DNA of 64,000 nt from an uncultured Lentisphaeraceae bacterium (GTDB lineage: Bacteria > Verrucomicrobiota > Kiritimatiellia > RFP12 > DVOR01). Shown here piece after piece: positions 26,201-35,638 of the stretch. Made by a program: the position numbers and the translations under genes. Numbering within the stretch: position 1 is the stretch's first letter; each line of letters starts with the position of its first letter. The stretch spans positions 124,001 to 188,000 of the forward strand of contig CASEMQ010000070.1 of NCBI GenBank assembly GCA_949289005.1. The letters are read 5' to 3'. The notes beneath the pieces are model-generated. The model ran no database searches and was not told the origin of the DNA. It saw nothing but the letters and a program-made list of their open reading frames with translations.

Positions 26201-29200
26201 TATAGGTGCCGGACGGATACGACACGTCCACGACGTCACCATTCTCATCGCGCGTGATTTCTTCCACGCCAAAGAGTTCGTCCTGCGCAGGGGAACGCTT
26301 GGCCGACACAATGATGGTTTCAGCCTTGGGCACCTTGTAGACCGCTCCCACGGCCTCCATCGACGCTTTCAACCCATCCGCGCCGATGTAGTCCATGAAC
26401 GAGCGCACCATCTTCATCAGGTCGCCCACGTTCTCCAATTGCCGGAGACGCGTCACGTCCTTGTAGGTGCCAACCGCGTCAGGCTCCAGGCGGTTTTCCA
26501 CCACGCCGAACGCCTCCAGGAATCCGTCCATCGAAAAGATACCCGCGTTCGCCAACAGCTCAGGGCGGATGAACGCGATCACGTGGTAAAGTTCCGTCAG
26601 CGAATTGCTCACCGGCGTGCCGCTCATCATGATCAGCGGCACGTTGGGCCGTGTCGTACGCAGATAGCTTACCTTCATCATCATGTCCAGCGCCTGGGCC
26701 GACCCACTCGCGTTGCCGAGCCCCTTGGCCTTGACGCCTGAAGAGAAGCCCACGTTCTTGTAGTCGTGCGCCTCGTCCACCACCATACAGTCAATCCCAA
26801 GCGTGTCGAAGAAGATACCGTTCTCGTCTTGCTTTTCGCGAAGCTCCTCCACCTCCTTCTTCATTCGCGCCTTCAGCTTCTCGATTTGATTCTCGATTTC
26901 CGCGATGGTCTTCTTCTTCCCGTTATTGATCGCCTGTTCGATGGCCAGGCGCAACTGCGCGATCATCCGCTCGTAGTAAGCCTCCACCGAGTCCGCGCTG
27001 AGCGCAAGCGCCGTGTATTGGCTCTGCGGGACGATCACCGCGTCAAAGTCGCCGTTCTGGATACGCGCCATCGTCCGCTTGCGGTTTTGCGCGGAATACT
27101 CGTTGTTGCCCGTGGCCAACACGTTCGCGCCTGGGTAAAGCGTCAGGATGTCTGTCTGCCATTGCCCAACCAAATGGTTCGGCACCACGACGATCGGCTT
27201 CTTGGCAATACCCATTCGCTTCATTTCCATGATCGAGACGATCGCCGCGTTCGTCTTGCCCGCGCCCACCACGTGGTTGAAATAGGCATGGCGCGTCAGG
27301 ATTGCTCGCCAGATGGCGTCGCGCTGGTGCTTATAGAGATTGACCGGCAACCCATTGAAGTGCAACATACTCCCGTCATACGCCGCCTCCGCGATGCGGT
27401 TGAAGGTGTCGTTATAAGCCTTTGCCAGACCTTCCTCGAAGCCCGAGGTCTTCCACCAATTCAGCCATAGGCTCTTCACCTCGGCGATGGCGTCGTTCAC
27501 CATCTTGGTTGCGATGGAATCTACCTTGCCCTCTTCGTCTTTGACGGTGGCCGTCCGGTTGTTCAGCGCGTTCTTGATGACATTGCGCAACGGGTAATTC
27601 CCAATCTTCAACATCAGCCTCGTGCGCCCCGGCACCGCCGCGTCCGGCAGCGAGACACTCCACAACCCGGAGATGTCGTTGCGCTCCGCGACAAGTGCGC
27701 CGCTCCCCAAGCCAAGCATATCCACGCCGAAGTTGGACAGGATGCGCGGCGTATTCAGCGACGACCCGATTGGGATGTAAATATCCTTCAATGGCACGTC
27801 CTTCGGCTGCACGGCCTCCAACGCCTCCACATTCTTCTTGAGTGTCGTCTCGCCCGCTTCCAGTCGTTTGCGTGCAATCGCCAGCTTCGTCTTCACGTCG
27901 CCCGAGAGATAGAGTTCCTTCAGCTCAAGCCGCCCTGTCTCCGGATTGACGAAAACCCGGTCGCCCAGTTCCTCAAGCACCGTCTCTTTCGTCTTTCCGG
28001 TGTGCTCCGCGATCCATCCCAAATCCACCACTCCCGACACGTTGAGGTTCGCCACCAACGCCTCAATCGCCGTATCGTAATGATCCAGCGGCTCCCAGCC
28101 CGGGAAATTGACGCGATGGTCGAAAATTGCCGACTTCTGGATACCGACGGCGTTGCCCTCGTCGTCAAACTTGGGCAATTCCAAGCCCAGCACCTGGCTC
28201 GACGCCGGGTCGTCCGAGAGCAAGCGCGACACCTTGCTGTCCGAAAGGAACGTCGTGCTCCCTTTCGCCGAGAAACCATGCGCAGCCTTCAGGAAGTTGT
28301 CGTAAGTCTCGTTCAGCCGCTTGCGCAACGTGGCCAGCCACTCGTCCGACGCCGTGCCGGACAGCTCCGCCTGTACCAGGTCATACCGCGCCTCGCGCAA
28401 CGGCACGTAGGCCGCCATCACCTTCACCTCATCGGGTGTTAGCTTCGACCCTGCGAACGGCACGTGCCGCCAACGGTCAAACTTCTCGACCTTTTCTTTG
28501 TAGCGGATCTTCCCGGTCGCATCGTGGAGCGTCCGACCTTTGGAGTCTTTCATCTCGATACGCTTCTTGACCGGGTGCTTCTCGTACTCCGCCCGCTCCA
28601 CGCGTGCGTTGTAGTCCTTGACAAGCCGCCCTCTCAAACCTTGCCCGTCCGGCGACTTGACGGCATAGTACAGCTTGCCGTCCTTTCCGATGAAGTTGCC
28701 ACCCGGCATGAGTGAGGGGTGCGTCCCGCCCCCGCCAATCTCTGCAACCGACTTGTCTCCGTTCTTGCCTGTGTCCGCAGTCTGATTGCGCGAATACCCA
28801 AGCAACTTCCCAAGATCCTGCGAAAGCGAATAGTAATTGTGCAGGTCGTAACCTTCGCCCGCTAACTTCTGGGCAATCGCTTCTCGCGTCAAGTTATGAC
28901 CATTGTCGGAATCGACCGTCAGCACGGCCTCACCGTCACGGTTGCGACGCGTGGAAAAGACCCAGCGCGGGTTGCCGACGAAACGACGCCTGTCAAAAAA
29001 GGCGGCTGCCTGGGAATCGCTCTCGCCAAAGGCAAAGTAGGCGTTTAACGGGGCTCGTAACGAGACGCCGTTCGTCGAGCGAATCGACGTCGGCATATTC
29101 ATCACGTCCAGCCAACGCCCCTCCGCGCTGGAACGCGAAGGCACAGGCTCCTTCGGGAAGCGCTTCCGGAAAATCACGATGTCCGTCACCACATCCGTAT

Positions 29201-32200
29201 TTGCGCCAGCCTTGAACGTATCGCTCGGCAAACGAACAGCCGCTACCAATTGCGCCCGCTTGTGAATCCACTCGCGCCACCGCGCGTCCCGGCCGTCCAT
29301 GAATCCGCTGGACACCACAAAGGCGCCAATCCCGCCCGGACGCAACGCCTCAATCTGCTTCATGATGAAGAAATTGTGCAGCGTCGCGCCCTCCGCGTCT
29401 CGGAAACCGGCGTCGTAAGGCCGGATATTCCCGTAAGGCGGGTTGCCCACCGCCAAATCCTCCGTGTCACGGCGCAACGGCGTCTCCTCGTAACGCTTCA
29501 GCGCGATTTCCGCCTGCGGATACAGCTTCTTCAGCAACCGAACGGAAACGCCGTCCATCTCCACGCCCGCATAGCGCGACCCGCGCAACGCGGCGGGCAA
29601 CGCCCCGATAAACCGCCCACTCCCGATCCCGGCCTCGTAGACGTTCAGGTTGTCGCCCTTCAGGCCCATATAGTCGAGCGTGTCGTAAATCGCCCGAATC
29701 ACGTACACTGGCGTATAGTGCGCGTACTGCGTCGACTGCCGCGCCGTCGCGAACTCCTCTTCCGTCAAGAGCGACTTCAGCTCGTTGCGCTCGTCCTGGT
29801 AGTCGGGATTGCTCTCGTCGAAAACATCCTGCCCCAAGTTGCCCCACCCGCTGTACAGCGAAAGCACGCGTTGCTCCTCCGGCGTCGCGTTGCGCTCGCC
29901 GATGGCCTTCAACAAACGCAACGCTGCCAGGTTAGCCGCGACGCGTTTCGCCTTCGTGTTGATTTCAGGAATCCCGTCATCCCCATTCTCGGGGATGACG
30001 TAATTCCGCGCCGGGACGTCCTTCAGCCCACCCTGCGCTTCATCATGAACTCCTCCAGACTCTCCCGGTACCGTTCCTCCTTCTCCGTTTCCACCGGAAG
30101 GTAACTCGGAAGGCCCACGTCCCCCCACGCCTCCACCGCTTCCCGGAGATTGCACGGGAGTTTGTCCAGCTGGGGTCGGAAGAACGCTTCCGCCCGCTCC
30201 ACCGCCCGCATTGCCTCCGCCAGTTCCTCCTGGCTCATTCGCATGATTCGGAGCGGGTTCGTTGCCGTCCAATTGCGGAGAAACTCCAGTAGAATCACCC
30301 CGGGGAGCTGATCCCCCACCACTTCCCGCATTGCCTCCGTCAGGGTCTCCGACCCCTCCGGTTGCCTGTCCATCCAGTCTGCCGTCGCCCGAAGTCGATC
30401 CAGAAGGCTCTGTCGATACGTTCCCGCCATTGTCCGCTTCCTTTCCTTGGGTTTCCGTCTCAAGTGTACCACTTCCGGCAGGCATCGCGCCCGCGATCCA
30501 CGCACGCGCCTCCTCGAGCCCGGGCATATCCTTCTCGCCCCAAGAGTCCAGCGCGTTCCAAATATCCCAGGTTTCGGTTCCTAAGCCATTGTGCAGATAG
30601 CCGAAATGCTCTTTACCCTTGCTGCTTGTCCACGTGTCGCGCGGCTCCCAGAAACCTAGGGCAATTCCATCGTCGCCCCAGTCTGGGCTGCGTCCGTTAT
30701 AAACAAAGACACCATCGCGCTCCTGTTGTTCATAGCCGCCACGTCGCCCATGCTTCACCCATACCTTTACTTTGCGCGTGCCAGGAAGAAGCCAATAATT
30801 GCCGGCCTTGATAAATGCGTAACGCGTGCCTTCGTCAATAAACTTCACCACCTCTCCATTTTTCTTTTCGGGCCATGGGAATGGAGCCCCCATAGACGCC
30901 TGCTCAGGCGTGGAAGCGGCTTGCGGTTCGGCAGGTTGAGACGGTGCGGGCTCCGTCGCCTGCGTAGGCTCGGCCACAGGCTCTTGCTGAACGGGTTCCT
31001 GCGTCTGCGCCTTCGGATCCTGCGACTCCGCCTCCCCGCGCTCCACGCGCTCGAAGACAGCCTTCGCGTCTGCACGGTTCGGTTCATCGAGGTTCAACTC
31101 GCCTCGAAGGTTCCCGACGGTCAGCCACGCACCCTGCAAATAAGGCTTTAACGCTTCCCACGCCTGACGCTGGCCACGACTGTCCAGCAGCCCAAACAGC
31201 CGCTCCGAAAAATCCTCGAACGTACGCATATCCTCGTTCGCGGCCAACAACGCATCCAACAGTTTCGGAAGCCCAAAAATGATTTTGTCCCGTTGATTGA
31301 CATCGGTCTCTTTCGGCTCGCGTAGCATCCCACTCTGCTTCGGGAACGGGTCTCCGCCAGATCTGTTCGGATAGTCTCCCGTACGAAACAGCGACGAGAG
31401 ATCGCCAAGAATGCCGCGCATGGTGTCATCCGTCAGATCCTTTCGTGCGTAACGGAACTCACGGATTGGGACTGACGAGGGCGCCAAGTCCTTCTTGGAG
31501 GCATACGTCTTGAAGACGGCAAGGCTAACCGTGTCGGCGTTCCCCGCCATTTCCGCATTTTTCGGGTTGATGGCGTGGTCGCTCAAGCGCAACGTCAATT
31601 CGCGCTCGGCCGCCTCTGTTGGATTGAATCGCCCATAAAAACTGCCGGGGGATCGTTTCTCAAGCCCGAGATTGTGCGCCATCGTGCCAATGAAGTTCCC
31701 TCCATTCAGACGGATACGCGGTTGCGAAATGCCAGGCGCAAGAAGCGAGAGGCGCGTGCGCTCGATGAACGCGATTTTCCCGGGGATGTCTTCAATGCGT
31801 TTTGCTACAATACTGCCATCATCGCCCTGATGACGCCCAGGAGTAGTACCGGCGGACGGTTGCCGGGAAGCAGCCTCATGTAAGGTCTTTCGCGACCGAG
31901 CGGCCTCGTCGGGGCGATTGTCGTTCCAAGGCGCCTCGCGCAACAGCCCAACATCCTTTAGGAAGTCGTCCACCTTGTCTGCACCCTTCAGCGTCTTCCT
32001 CGGCTTCTCGGGCGCCGCCGGCATGGCTGGCGTCTGTTGCGGCGTTGGCGTCGCTTGAGGCGTAGGTTGCTCCGGCGTCTGCTGCGTGGATTGTCCCCGC
32101 GCCGCACGAGCTTCCGCCTCCCTTTCACGTTCTGCCGGAGTGCGAAACGCTGGACGTTCTACAGAGATATACCAGTCCTTGCTCCCATCCTGCGCTTGCG

Positions 32201-35200
32201 TGAGAGTGATGACCGTGTGCCCAAGAGAAGTAATGCTGTTAAAGATTGCCTGAGGCTCTTCGGTAATTTTAGCAACGCCAAGGAGATGCCGTCCGGCTTC
32301 TGACGAGACCGCTTTGTCCGGCAACTCCTTTGCCAGCGTGTCCGCGCTCTCATCCCACGCCACCCAAAAAATGGCATTGTGGCTTTTGCTGATGACAATC
32401 GCGTCTTCCGGGGCAAGTCCTTCCTTGACAAGCAATTCCTTTACGTCGCGAGACAAGTTCGCAACGTTCTTTTTCCAAAGACCTCCGGAGCCCGCATTTG
32501 GAATCGTCGCGAATTGGAGTTTGCCAGAGTCAATAATACTGACATCTCTAAGTCCGGCTTCCTCAAGGCGCTTGATTGTCTCCTTACGTTCTTGACTCTC
32601 CTTCTCCCGGCGCTCGTCCGCGTTCGCGAAGATCCTCTCGACCGTATTCAGCGTTTCCGGATCTTTCAGCGCGTCTTGATTGATAATCCCGCTATCCTCA
32701 AACGGACGCGGCTTAGACTCCTGCTCCGCCTTCGTCTTCTCTACCTTCGGCTTCGCAGGCTTGGTTGGCGTGGGTACAGGTTGCGACGCGTCAGGCGTTT
32801 GCGGAGCGGTGGGCATCGGCCCCGGAGCAGGCGCGGTTTTTTCGGTCGGGTGCACCGTGCGCGACAAGACCTTCCCGCTCCTGTCGAACATCGCCTCCAC
32901 GCCATAAGGCTTGTCATCCATCTTGCTGGCAACACTTGCGACGGTTCGCCCGTCCTCGTGATAAAGCACATCGGTAGTGACTTCACTGTAGTCGTAAGTC
33001 CCGTCGGCGTTCTTCTTCGTCTGGACTTTCCGGCTCACCGTGCGCCTTATACGCCTCCACGAGTCTGGGCCGGTTTGCGCATAACGCGTCTCAAAGATTG
33101 CGCCATACGGAAACTCGTCATTCGACTTGGTATCATAAATGGCCGTCCGAAAACCCTGCAGTTCGGAGTCGCTGAAGTAATCATTGCCACGCGTCGAGTC
33201 GTGCTCATCAACACGCTGATCGACCGGGACGTCCGCCAAAAGCGACGCGCTCACTCCGGCCGCTTCCGCTTGACGGACAAACATGGAAACGTCCTCGTTC
33301 GCCATATAACGCTTCCAGCTTGCCGTTATTTCAGCCGCTCGCTCCACCTTGGACTTCCCGGCGTTCGGGTTGTCCCGCTCCAGCCAATCGTACAACGCTC
33401 GCACGCGCTTGGCCGAGTCACGGTCATCCTTCAGTGTTGTCACGAACCCGGGACGTTGAATCCCACGTTTCGTCTTGTAGGGCTTCTTGTTGATGAACGC
33501 GGTGGGGCTGCCGTCCGGCTTGTCGTAAAGCAACACGCCCTCCTCGCCCTTCCACGTCCCGGGCTTCACCCAGAAACCCTTCCACCGCGTGAATCCGTTC
33601 GCGTCCGTCTCCGTGGGCTTGGCCTGCGGCGTCGGCTTCGGCGATTCCGGTTTCTTTTCGGGTTTCGGCTCCGGCCTCGGCGCGGGCTTGCTCTGCCCGC
33701 CGCTGAAATCCAGCGTCCCCTGAACGCCATGCGCCTCCTCCCGCTTAATCGCCTCGCGCCCCGCCGCCAACGCCTTCTCGCGCCGCTCGCCCGAGATCGT
33801 CGGGCTCTCGTACTCACGGATCTCCTGCTCCAGACGCTCCTTCGCCTGGTGCAACTCCGCCATGTCGTTCTTGTCCGTGATACCCAAACGCTTGGCCGTC
33901 TCGTCGCGCAGCACCACGTCCTTCTCTTTGTTGATGACGCCGCGCACGATGGAGAGATCCTTGCGCATTTGGATCGTCACCCGCGCCACGCCGATCGCCA
34001 ACGCACGCATGTCGCGCATGGCCTCGTCGTCCTCGCCAAAGAGTTCCAGCTGCTCCGTCTCGCCGTTTTGGATCCCTTGGGCAAGCAACTTGCCCATCAT
34101 CATCACCTGCGTGGGGTCACGCGTGTCGTGCTTGCGCACGTCGTCCAACAACGCCAACTGCACGCGCTTGTCCGACCGCGCGATCGCCCCCAGCACCGAA
34201 AGCGGGATCCGCTCGGCGTTCAACGCCTCCACCCGCAGCTCGTCAATCCCCTTCCGCGCGATGTCAAACACGTTACGCACCCGCTCGTTGTTGCTCGTCG
34301 TGACACCCAGGTCGCGCAATTCCGCGTCCGTCAGGTCGCTCGTCTCCGTAAAGAACCGAATGTAATCCCGCGTCGCCCCCTTGCCGTCCATCACATTCTC
34401 GATGGCGTCCAGCGCGTGCGCCTTCTCGACCGTCATCCCGTCCGCCTCGCGGTAGACGATCGCCGGGATGGTCGCCATGCCGTTGCGCCGTGCCAAATCC
34501 AAGCGGTGCCGCCCCGTGATCACCTCGCGCCGGCCATCCTTGAACTCGATCACGCGGATTGCCCGCCCCAGCGAACCGCTCCACTGGCCCTCAATCCTGC
34601 TCTCCGGCACCACGCCCGTCTTCAAGTCCGCCCCGCGCTTGAATTGGCGAATCGCCTTGTTTACCTCGATCCCTTCCACAGGAATCTGCTCCACCACAGG
34701 ATGCTTGTCCAGAATGGCCTCCGCCACCGACATCGCCCCGGCGGGCTTCTTCCCGGCCTCCGCCTGCTCCGGCATCAAGTCCTCGCCCTGCTGCACCTGC
34801 CCCTTGCGCGGCTTGCGCCCGCCCTGCGGCGGCGGGGGAGGCGTCTCGGCCTGCGGCTGCACGGCCTCGGGTTGTTGTTCGGGTTGCACGGCCTCGGGCT
34901 CCTCGCCCAGCGCACCCTCGCCCGTCAGCGCCTCGCCCTCGTCCGCCGTCTCGTCCACCTGCACCGTGTCCGTCTCCGCCGCTTCCGCCTCGGGACGCGG
35001 AGCGGATCCATCCGCCTCCGTCATTGGCGGCTCCTCAACAAACTCCGCCTCGGGTTCCTCCGCGGCGAAGGCCGGGCTTAGGTCGAAATAGCCCCGCTTC
35101 TTTTGGTCGGGGAGCCAGTACGTGAGCCGACCGGCGGTTGTTCCTTTGTTGAGGATGTTTCTCAAGGTCGACTCCTCCTCCCCGGTGCGTTTCGCGAACT

Positions 35201-35342
35201 CCCGGATGGAGCGATCGGGGGTCGTTCGCCTGCAACGCTTCCAGTGCTTGATGCACAGCGCCGCGTCGGACTTGCCGCCTTCGCGGATGAGCGATTCCTG
35301 CGTCCGCCGCCGTTTCTGTGGGGAAGTGGTACACTGTCGCAT
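23250..35342 (-). CDS. Giant polyvalent protein: ParB-like + N6-adenine methylase + SF2 helicase, phage/conjugative-element type
   Basis: 4,030 residues. Order: a basic N-terminus with an HTH-like segment (about 35-80); an acidic Pro/Glu linker; a ParB-like nuclease domain (GRHRLDLARRNG near 277); several large-polyvalent-protein-type domains; a Gly-rich linker (about 1630-1775); an N6-adenine methylase (EAGIGSGRF near 1902, NPPYGN near 1969); an SNF2/SF2 helicase (GAGKT near 2691, VVDEAHDYKN near 2855, SGTPVSNS near 2905, QRNGRIIRQGN near 3266); and coiled C-terminal segments. Such proteins travel with phage or plasmid DNA into the new host as defence-countering factors. ATG 35342 is chosen because AGAGGA lies 9 nt upstream; the frame is open 279 bp further, through the repeat. 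The C-terminus ends in arginine-rich filler without a PLxRFG-like tail, so it may be truncated. No phage or conjugation genes adjoin. Confidence 0.85.
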   Translation of the reverse strand: MRQCTTSPQKRRRTQESLIREGGKSDAALCIKHWKRCRRTTPDRSIREFAKRTGEEESTLRNILNKGTTAGRLTYWLPDQKKRGYFDLSPAFAAEEPEAEFVEEPPMTEADGSAPRPEAEAAETDTVQVDETADEGEALTGEGALGEEPEAVQPEQQPEAVQPQAETPPPPPQGGRKPRKGQVQQGEDLMPEQAEAGKKPAGAMSVAEAILDKHPVVEQIPVEGIEVNKAIRQFKRGADLKTGVVPESRIEGQWSGSLGRAIRVIEFKDGRREVITGRHRLDLARRNGMATIPAIVYREADGMTVEKAHALDAIENVMDGKGATRDYIRFFTETSDLTDAELRDLGVTTSNNERVRNVFDIARKGIDELRVEALNAERIPLSVLGAIARSDKRVQLALLDDVRKHDTRDPTQVMMMGKLLAQGIQNGETEQLELFGEDDEAMRDMRALAIGVARVTIQMRKDLSIVRGVINKEKDVVLRDETAKRLGITDKNDMAELHQAKERLEQEIREYESPTISGERREKALAAGREAIKREEAHGVQGTLDFSGGQSKPAPRPEPKPEKKPESPKPTPQAKPTETDANGFTRWKGFWVKPGTWKGEEGVLLYDKPDGSPTAFINKKPYKTKRGIQRPGFVTTLKDDRDSAKRVRALYDWLERDNPNAGKSKVERAAEITASWKRYMANEDVSMFVRQAEAAGVSASLLADVPVDQRVDEHDSTRGNDYFSDSELQGFRTAIYDTKSNDEFPYGAIFETRYAQTGPDSWRRIRRTVSRKVQTKKNADGTYDYSEVTTDVLYHEDGRTVASVASKMDDKPYGVEAMFDRSGKVLSRTVHPTEKTAPAPGPMPTAPQTPDASQPVPTPTKPAKPKVEKTKAEQESKPRPFEDSGIINQDALKDPETLNTVERIFANADERREKESQERKETIKRLEEAGLRDVSIIDSGKLQFATIPNAGSGGLWKKNVANLSRDVKELLVKEGLAPEDAIVISKSHNAIFWVAWDESADTLAKELPDKAVSSEAGRHLLGVAKITEEPQAIFNSITSLGHTVITLTQAQDGSKDWYISVERPAFRTPAEREREAEARAARGQSTQQTPEQPTPQATPTPQQTPAMPAAPEKPRKTLKGADKVDDFLKDVGLLREAPWNDNRPDEAARSRKTLHEAASRQPSAGTTPGRHQGDDGSIVAKRIEDIPGKIAFIERTRLSLLAPGISQPRIRLNGGNFIGTMAHNLGLEKRSPGSFYGRFNPTEAAERELTLRLSDHAINPKNAEMAGNADTVSLAVFKTYASKKDLAPSSVPIREFRYARKDLTDDTMRGILGDLSSLFRTGDYPNRSGGDPFPKQSGMLREPKETDVNQRDKIIFGLPKLLDALLAANEDMRTFEDFSERLFGLLDSRGQRQAWEALKPYLQGAWLTVGNLRGELNLDEPNRADAKAVFERVERGEAESQDPKAQTQEPVQQEPVAEPTQATEPAPSQPAEPQAASTPEQASMGAPFPWPEKKNGEVVKFIDEGTRYAFIKAGNYWLLPGTRKVKVWVKHGRRGGYEQQERDGVFVYNGRSPDWGDDGIALGFWEPRDTWTSSKGKEHFGYLHNGLGTETWDIWNALDSWGEKDMPGLEEARAWIAGAMPAGSGTLETETQGKEADNGGNVSTEPSGSTSGDGRLDGQATGGVGDPDGGNAGSGGGSAPRGDSTGVSPQLDGNEPAPNHANEPGGTGGGNAGGGAGGSVLPTPAGQTPVQSPGSGGGVGGRGPSELPSGGNGEGGTVPGESGGVHDEAQGGLKDVPARNYVIPENGDDGIPEINTKAKRVAANLAALRLLKAIGERNATPEEQRVLSLYSGWGNLGQDVFDESNPDYQDERNELKSLLTEEEFATARQSTQYAHYTPVYVIRAIYDTLDYMGLKGDNLNVYEAGIGSGRFIGALPAALRGSRYAGVEMDGVSVRLLKKLYPQAEIALKRYEETPLRRDTEDLAVGNPPYGNIRPYDAGFRDAEGATLHNFFIMKQIEALRPGGIGAFVVSSGFMDGRDARWREWIHKRAQLVAAVRLPSDTFKAGANTDVVTDIVIFRKRFPKEPVPSRSSAEGRWLDVMNMPTSIRSTNGVSLRAPLNAYFAFGESDSQAAAFFDRRRFVGNPRWVFSTRRNRDGEAVLTVDSDNGHNLTREAIAQKLAGEGYDLHNYYSLSQDLGKLLGYSRNQTADTGKNGDKSVAEIGGGGTHPSLMPGGNFIGKDGKLYYAVKSPDGQGLRGRLVKDYNARVERAEYEKHPVKKRIEMKDSKGRTLHDATGKIRYKEKVEKFDRWRHVPFAGSKLTPDEVKVMAAYVPLREARYDLVQAELSGTASDEWLATLRKRLNETYDNFLKAAHGFSAKGSTTFLSDSKVSRLLSDDPASSQVLGLELPKFDDEGNAVGIQKSAIFDHRVNFPGWEPLDHYDTAIEALVANLNVSGVVDLGWIAEHTGKTKETVLEELGDRVFVNPETGRLELKELYLSGDVKTKLAIARKRLEAGETTLKKNVEALEAVQPKDVPLKDIYIPIGSSLNTPRILSNFGVDMLGLGSGALVAERNDISGLWSVSLPDAAVPGRTRLMLKIGNYPLRNVIKNALNNRTATVKDEEGKVDSIATKMVNDAIAEVKSLWLNWWKTSGFEEGLAKAYNDTFNRIAEAAYDGSMLHFNGLPVNLYKHQRDAIWRAILTRHAYFNHVVGAGKTNAAIVSIMEMKRMGIAKKPIVVVPNHLVGQWQTDILTLYPGANVLATGNNEYSAQNRKRTMARIQNGDFDAVIVPQSQYTALALSADSVEAYYERMIAQLRLAIEQAINNGKKKTIAEIENQIEKLKARMKKEVEELREKQDENGIFFDTLGIDCMVVDEAHDYKNVGFSSGVKAKGLGNASGSAQALDMMMKVSYLRTTRPNVPLIMMSGTPVSNSLTELYHVIAFIRPELLANAGIFSMDGFLEAFGVVENRLEPDAVGTYKDVTRLRQLENVGDLMKMVRSFMDYIGADGLKASMEAVGAVYKVPKAETIIVSAKRSPAQDELFGVEEITRDENGDVVDVSYPSGTYSWRAQNMKALWPDDNMLAVTTDSVAAAMDARLRNRSAPDFPGSKINLCVSNVLENYRQYANVKGTQMIFCDMGVPPKDREGAKVKLEEVRLKIEALQQRIAQAGDPISVLGEMEDLDTLKRKEKELDKEAYGFVVYWDIRDKLVAQGIPPNEIAFMQDYKTPQEKNRLFKRMNKGKVRVLIGSTETMGTGVNANRRMVALHHLDVPWRPSDLEQRNGRIIRQGNALMDEIPDFKVRIYEYVTEKTADVFKWTQVKNKLEAFHNIWTAKPTDRRAQEIDEDTLNADDVIAMGMASPFQTQSVDVKRKRVALEDAKNTYYSTRSAVENAIANADAQSAIIQRNIERSKKIQELAEPRVKDPQNWYAGITILNYLGKTTYLNAKLENRKGVKDVKTLAQLLDNGNNSLFYRGFEWKLHTTGGSSGSELFDNAILQMYVPGDGTYPTHNAKDLLGSTGTPFSPNDVQDDGLVIRMDNAIKRYIDAIPALEESLKQNDARLAKNKRDLEAMPETFGREDELDALKREESDLALIYMNRIYNVPDARKRLVREYGSEANLPDYVWLKPDFIKKPDKSETPTQTGALREGRWEKRLREELAAKGLTEADLSPETQAYLRAKREREAALPQGGLRGAVDKLGDLAGRREDETHWNYIKRKSVAAAELADKKLVDVRAPLIKAQRQIVGEGVELAEDEDIAKAMSLSYGRIVARHADIDRDFVKPAMKVLSQNGLDVSDLDLYLQATFAPERNRMIRERAEWKDAGAGISDEEAATRLKGMRERLTDTQWQALKEAAGHIYRMNRANLKRLEESGILSGEQVAEWLKLSPHYVPLRDDLERLGVEEPGTGGGLRKGGPFRKAVGRYSEAMDSSVGWSVIQAKQGVIWVEQNRIARVTLNFAQNHRSPDDYFMGKVPLKAEKVFRERKGYRQEDAMALRLDKPAQRDIAEQYLKAGYTVVRSSENRNIVWVDAGCVRRVAGWGLAWRNTCTTR

Positions 35343-35437
35343 GTCGTCGGTTCCTCTCTTTTTGCGATTGGCGCATCGTGTACCAGAAGAGGCCGACGAC
35401 GTTTTTGCCTTTTGGCCGCGCCGCCCCCTAGGGGGCG
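35335..35437 (-). repeat. 103-bp repeat, copy 1 (start region of the giant gene)
   Basis: Matches 46747-46849 in inverted orientation with 2 substitutions (101/103). Reading on the minus strand it contains a 16-bp palindrome CGCCCCCTAGGGGGCG, an A-rich stretch, a bulged hairpin and the ATG of the giant protein. Weak similarity, with single-base gaps, continues about 20 bp past the ATG and then stops. Confidence 0.95.
35343..35400 (-). promoter_or_regulatory. Hairpin that would sequester the ribosome-binding site of the giant gene
   Basis: In the minus-strand transcript GTCGTCGG-CCTCT (35400-35388) can pair with AGAGG-AA-CCGACGAC (35357-35343). That is a 13-bp stem with a 2-nt AA bulge, ending directly before the ATG. 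The paired AGAGGA is the Shine-Dalgarno sequence. A small inner CGAT/ATCG stem is possible in the loop. A translational switch is inferred. Confidence 0.55.
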
Positions 35438-35548
35438 CCCCCCTCTTCTGCTTTGCCTCGACCTCTGCCAGTCCACCTTCTTTCCGCTTTCTCTTCTTCC
35501 TTCCACCTGCGCAATTACAGTGTGGACGCTTCAACGCACAAAAAACAC

Positions 35549-35577
35549 TTGCGCAAGCGGAACATTCCTTGTATGAT
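35549..35577 (+). promoter_or_regulatory. Promoter of the pseudopilin operon
   Basis: TTGCGC, exactly 17 bp, TATGAT. The -10 box lies 61 bp before the GspF start, and the promoter is divergent from the giant gene. Confidence 0.6.
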
Positions 35578-35638
35578 ATGGACTTGTAATGTGGAGTGGG
35601 CGCGTGCCCACGCAATCGCAACGCAACGAGGTTTGACG

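Noticed and set aside
32379..35081. A 900-codon plus-strand frame opposite the giant gene
   Set aside because: The translation is Arg/Leu-rich without domains, while the opposite frame has ParB and other recognisable motifs. Treated as a composition artefact.
35343..35400. Hairpin as an integron attC site
   Set aside because: The arms lack the GTTRRRY/RYYYAAC core sequences, and there is no integrase or cassette array.
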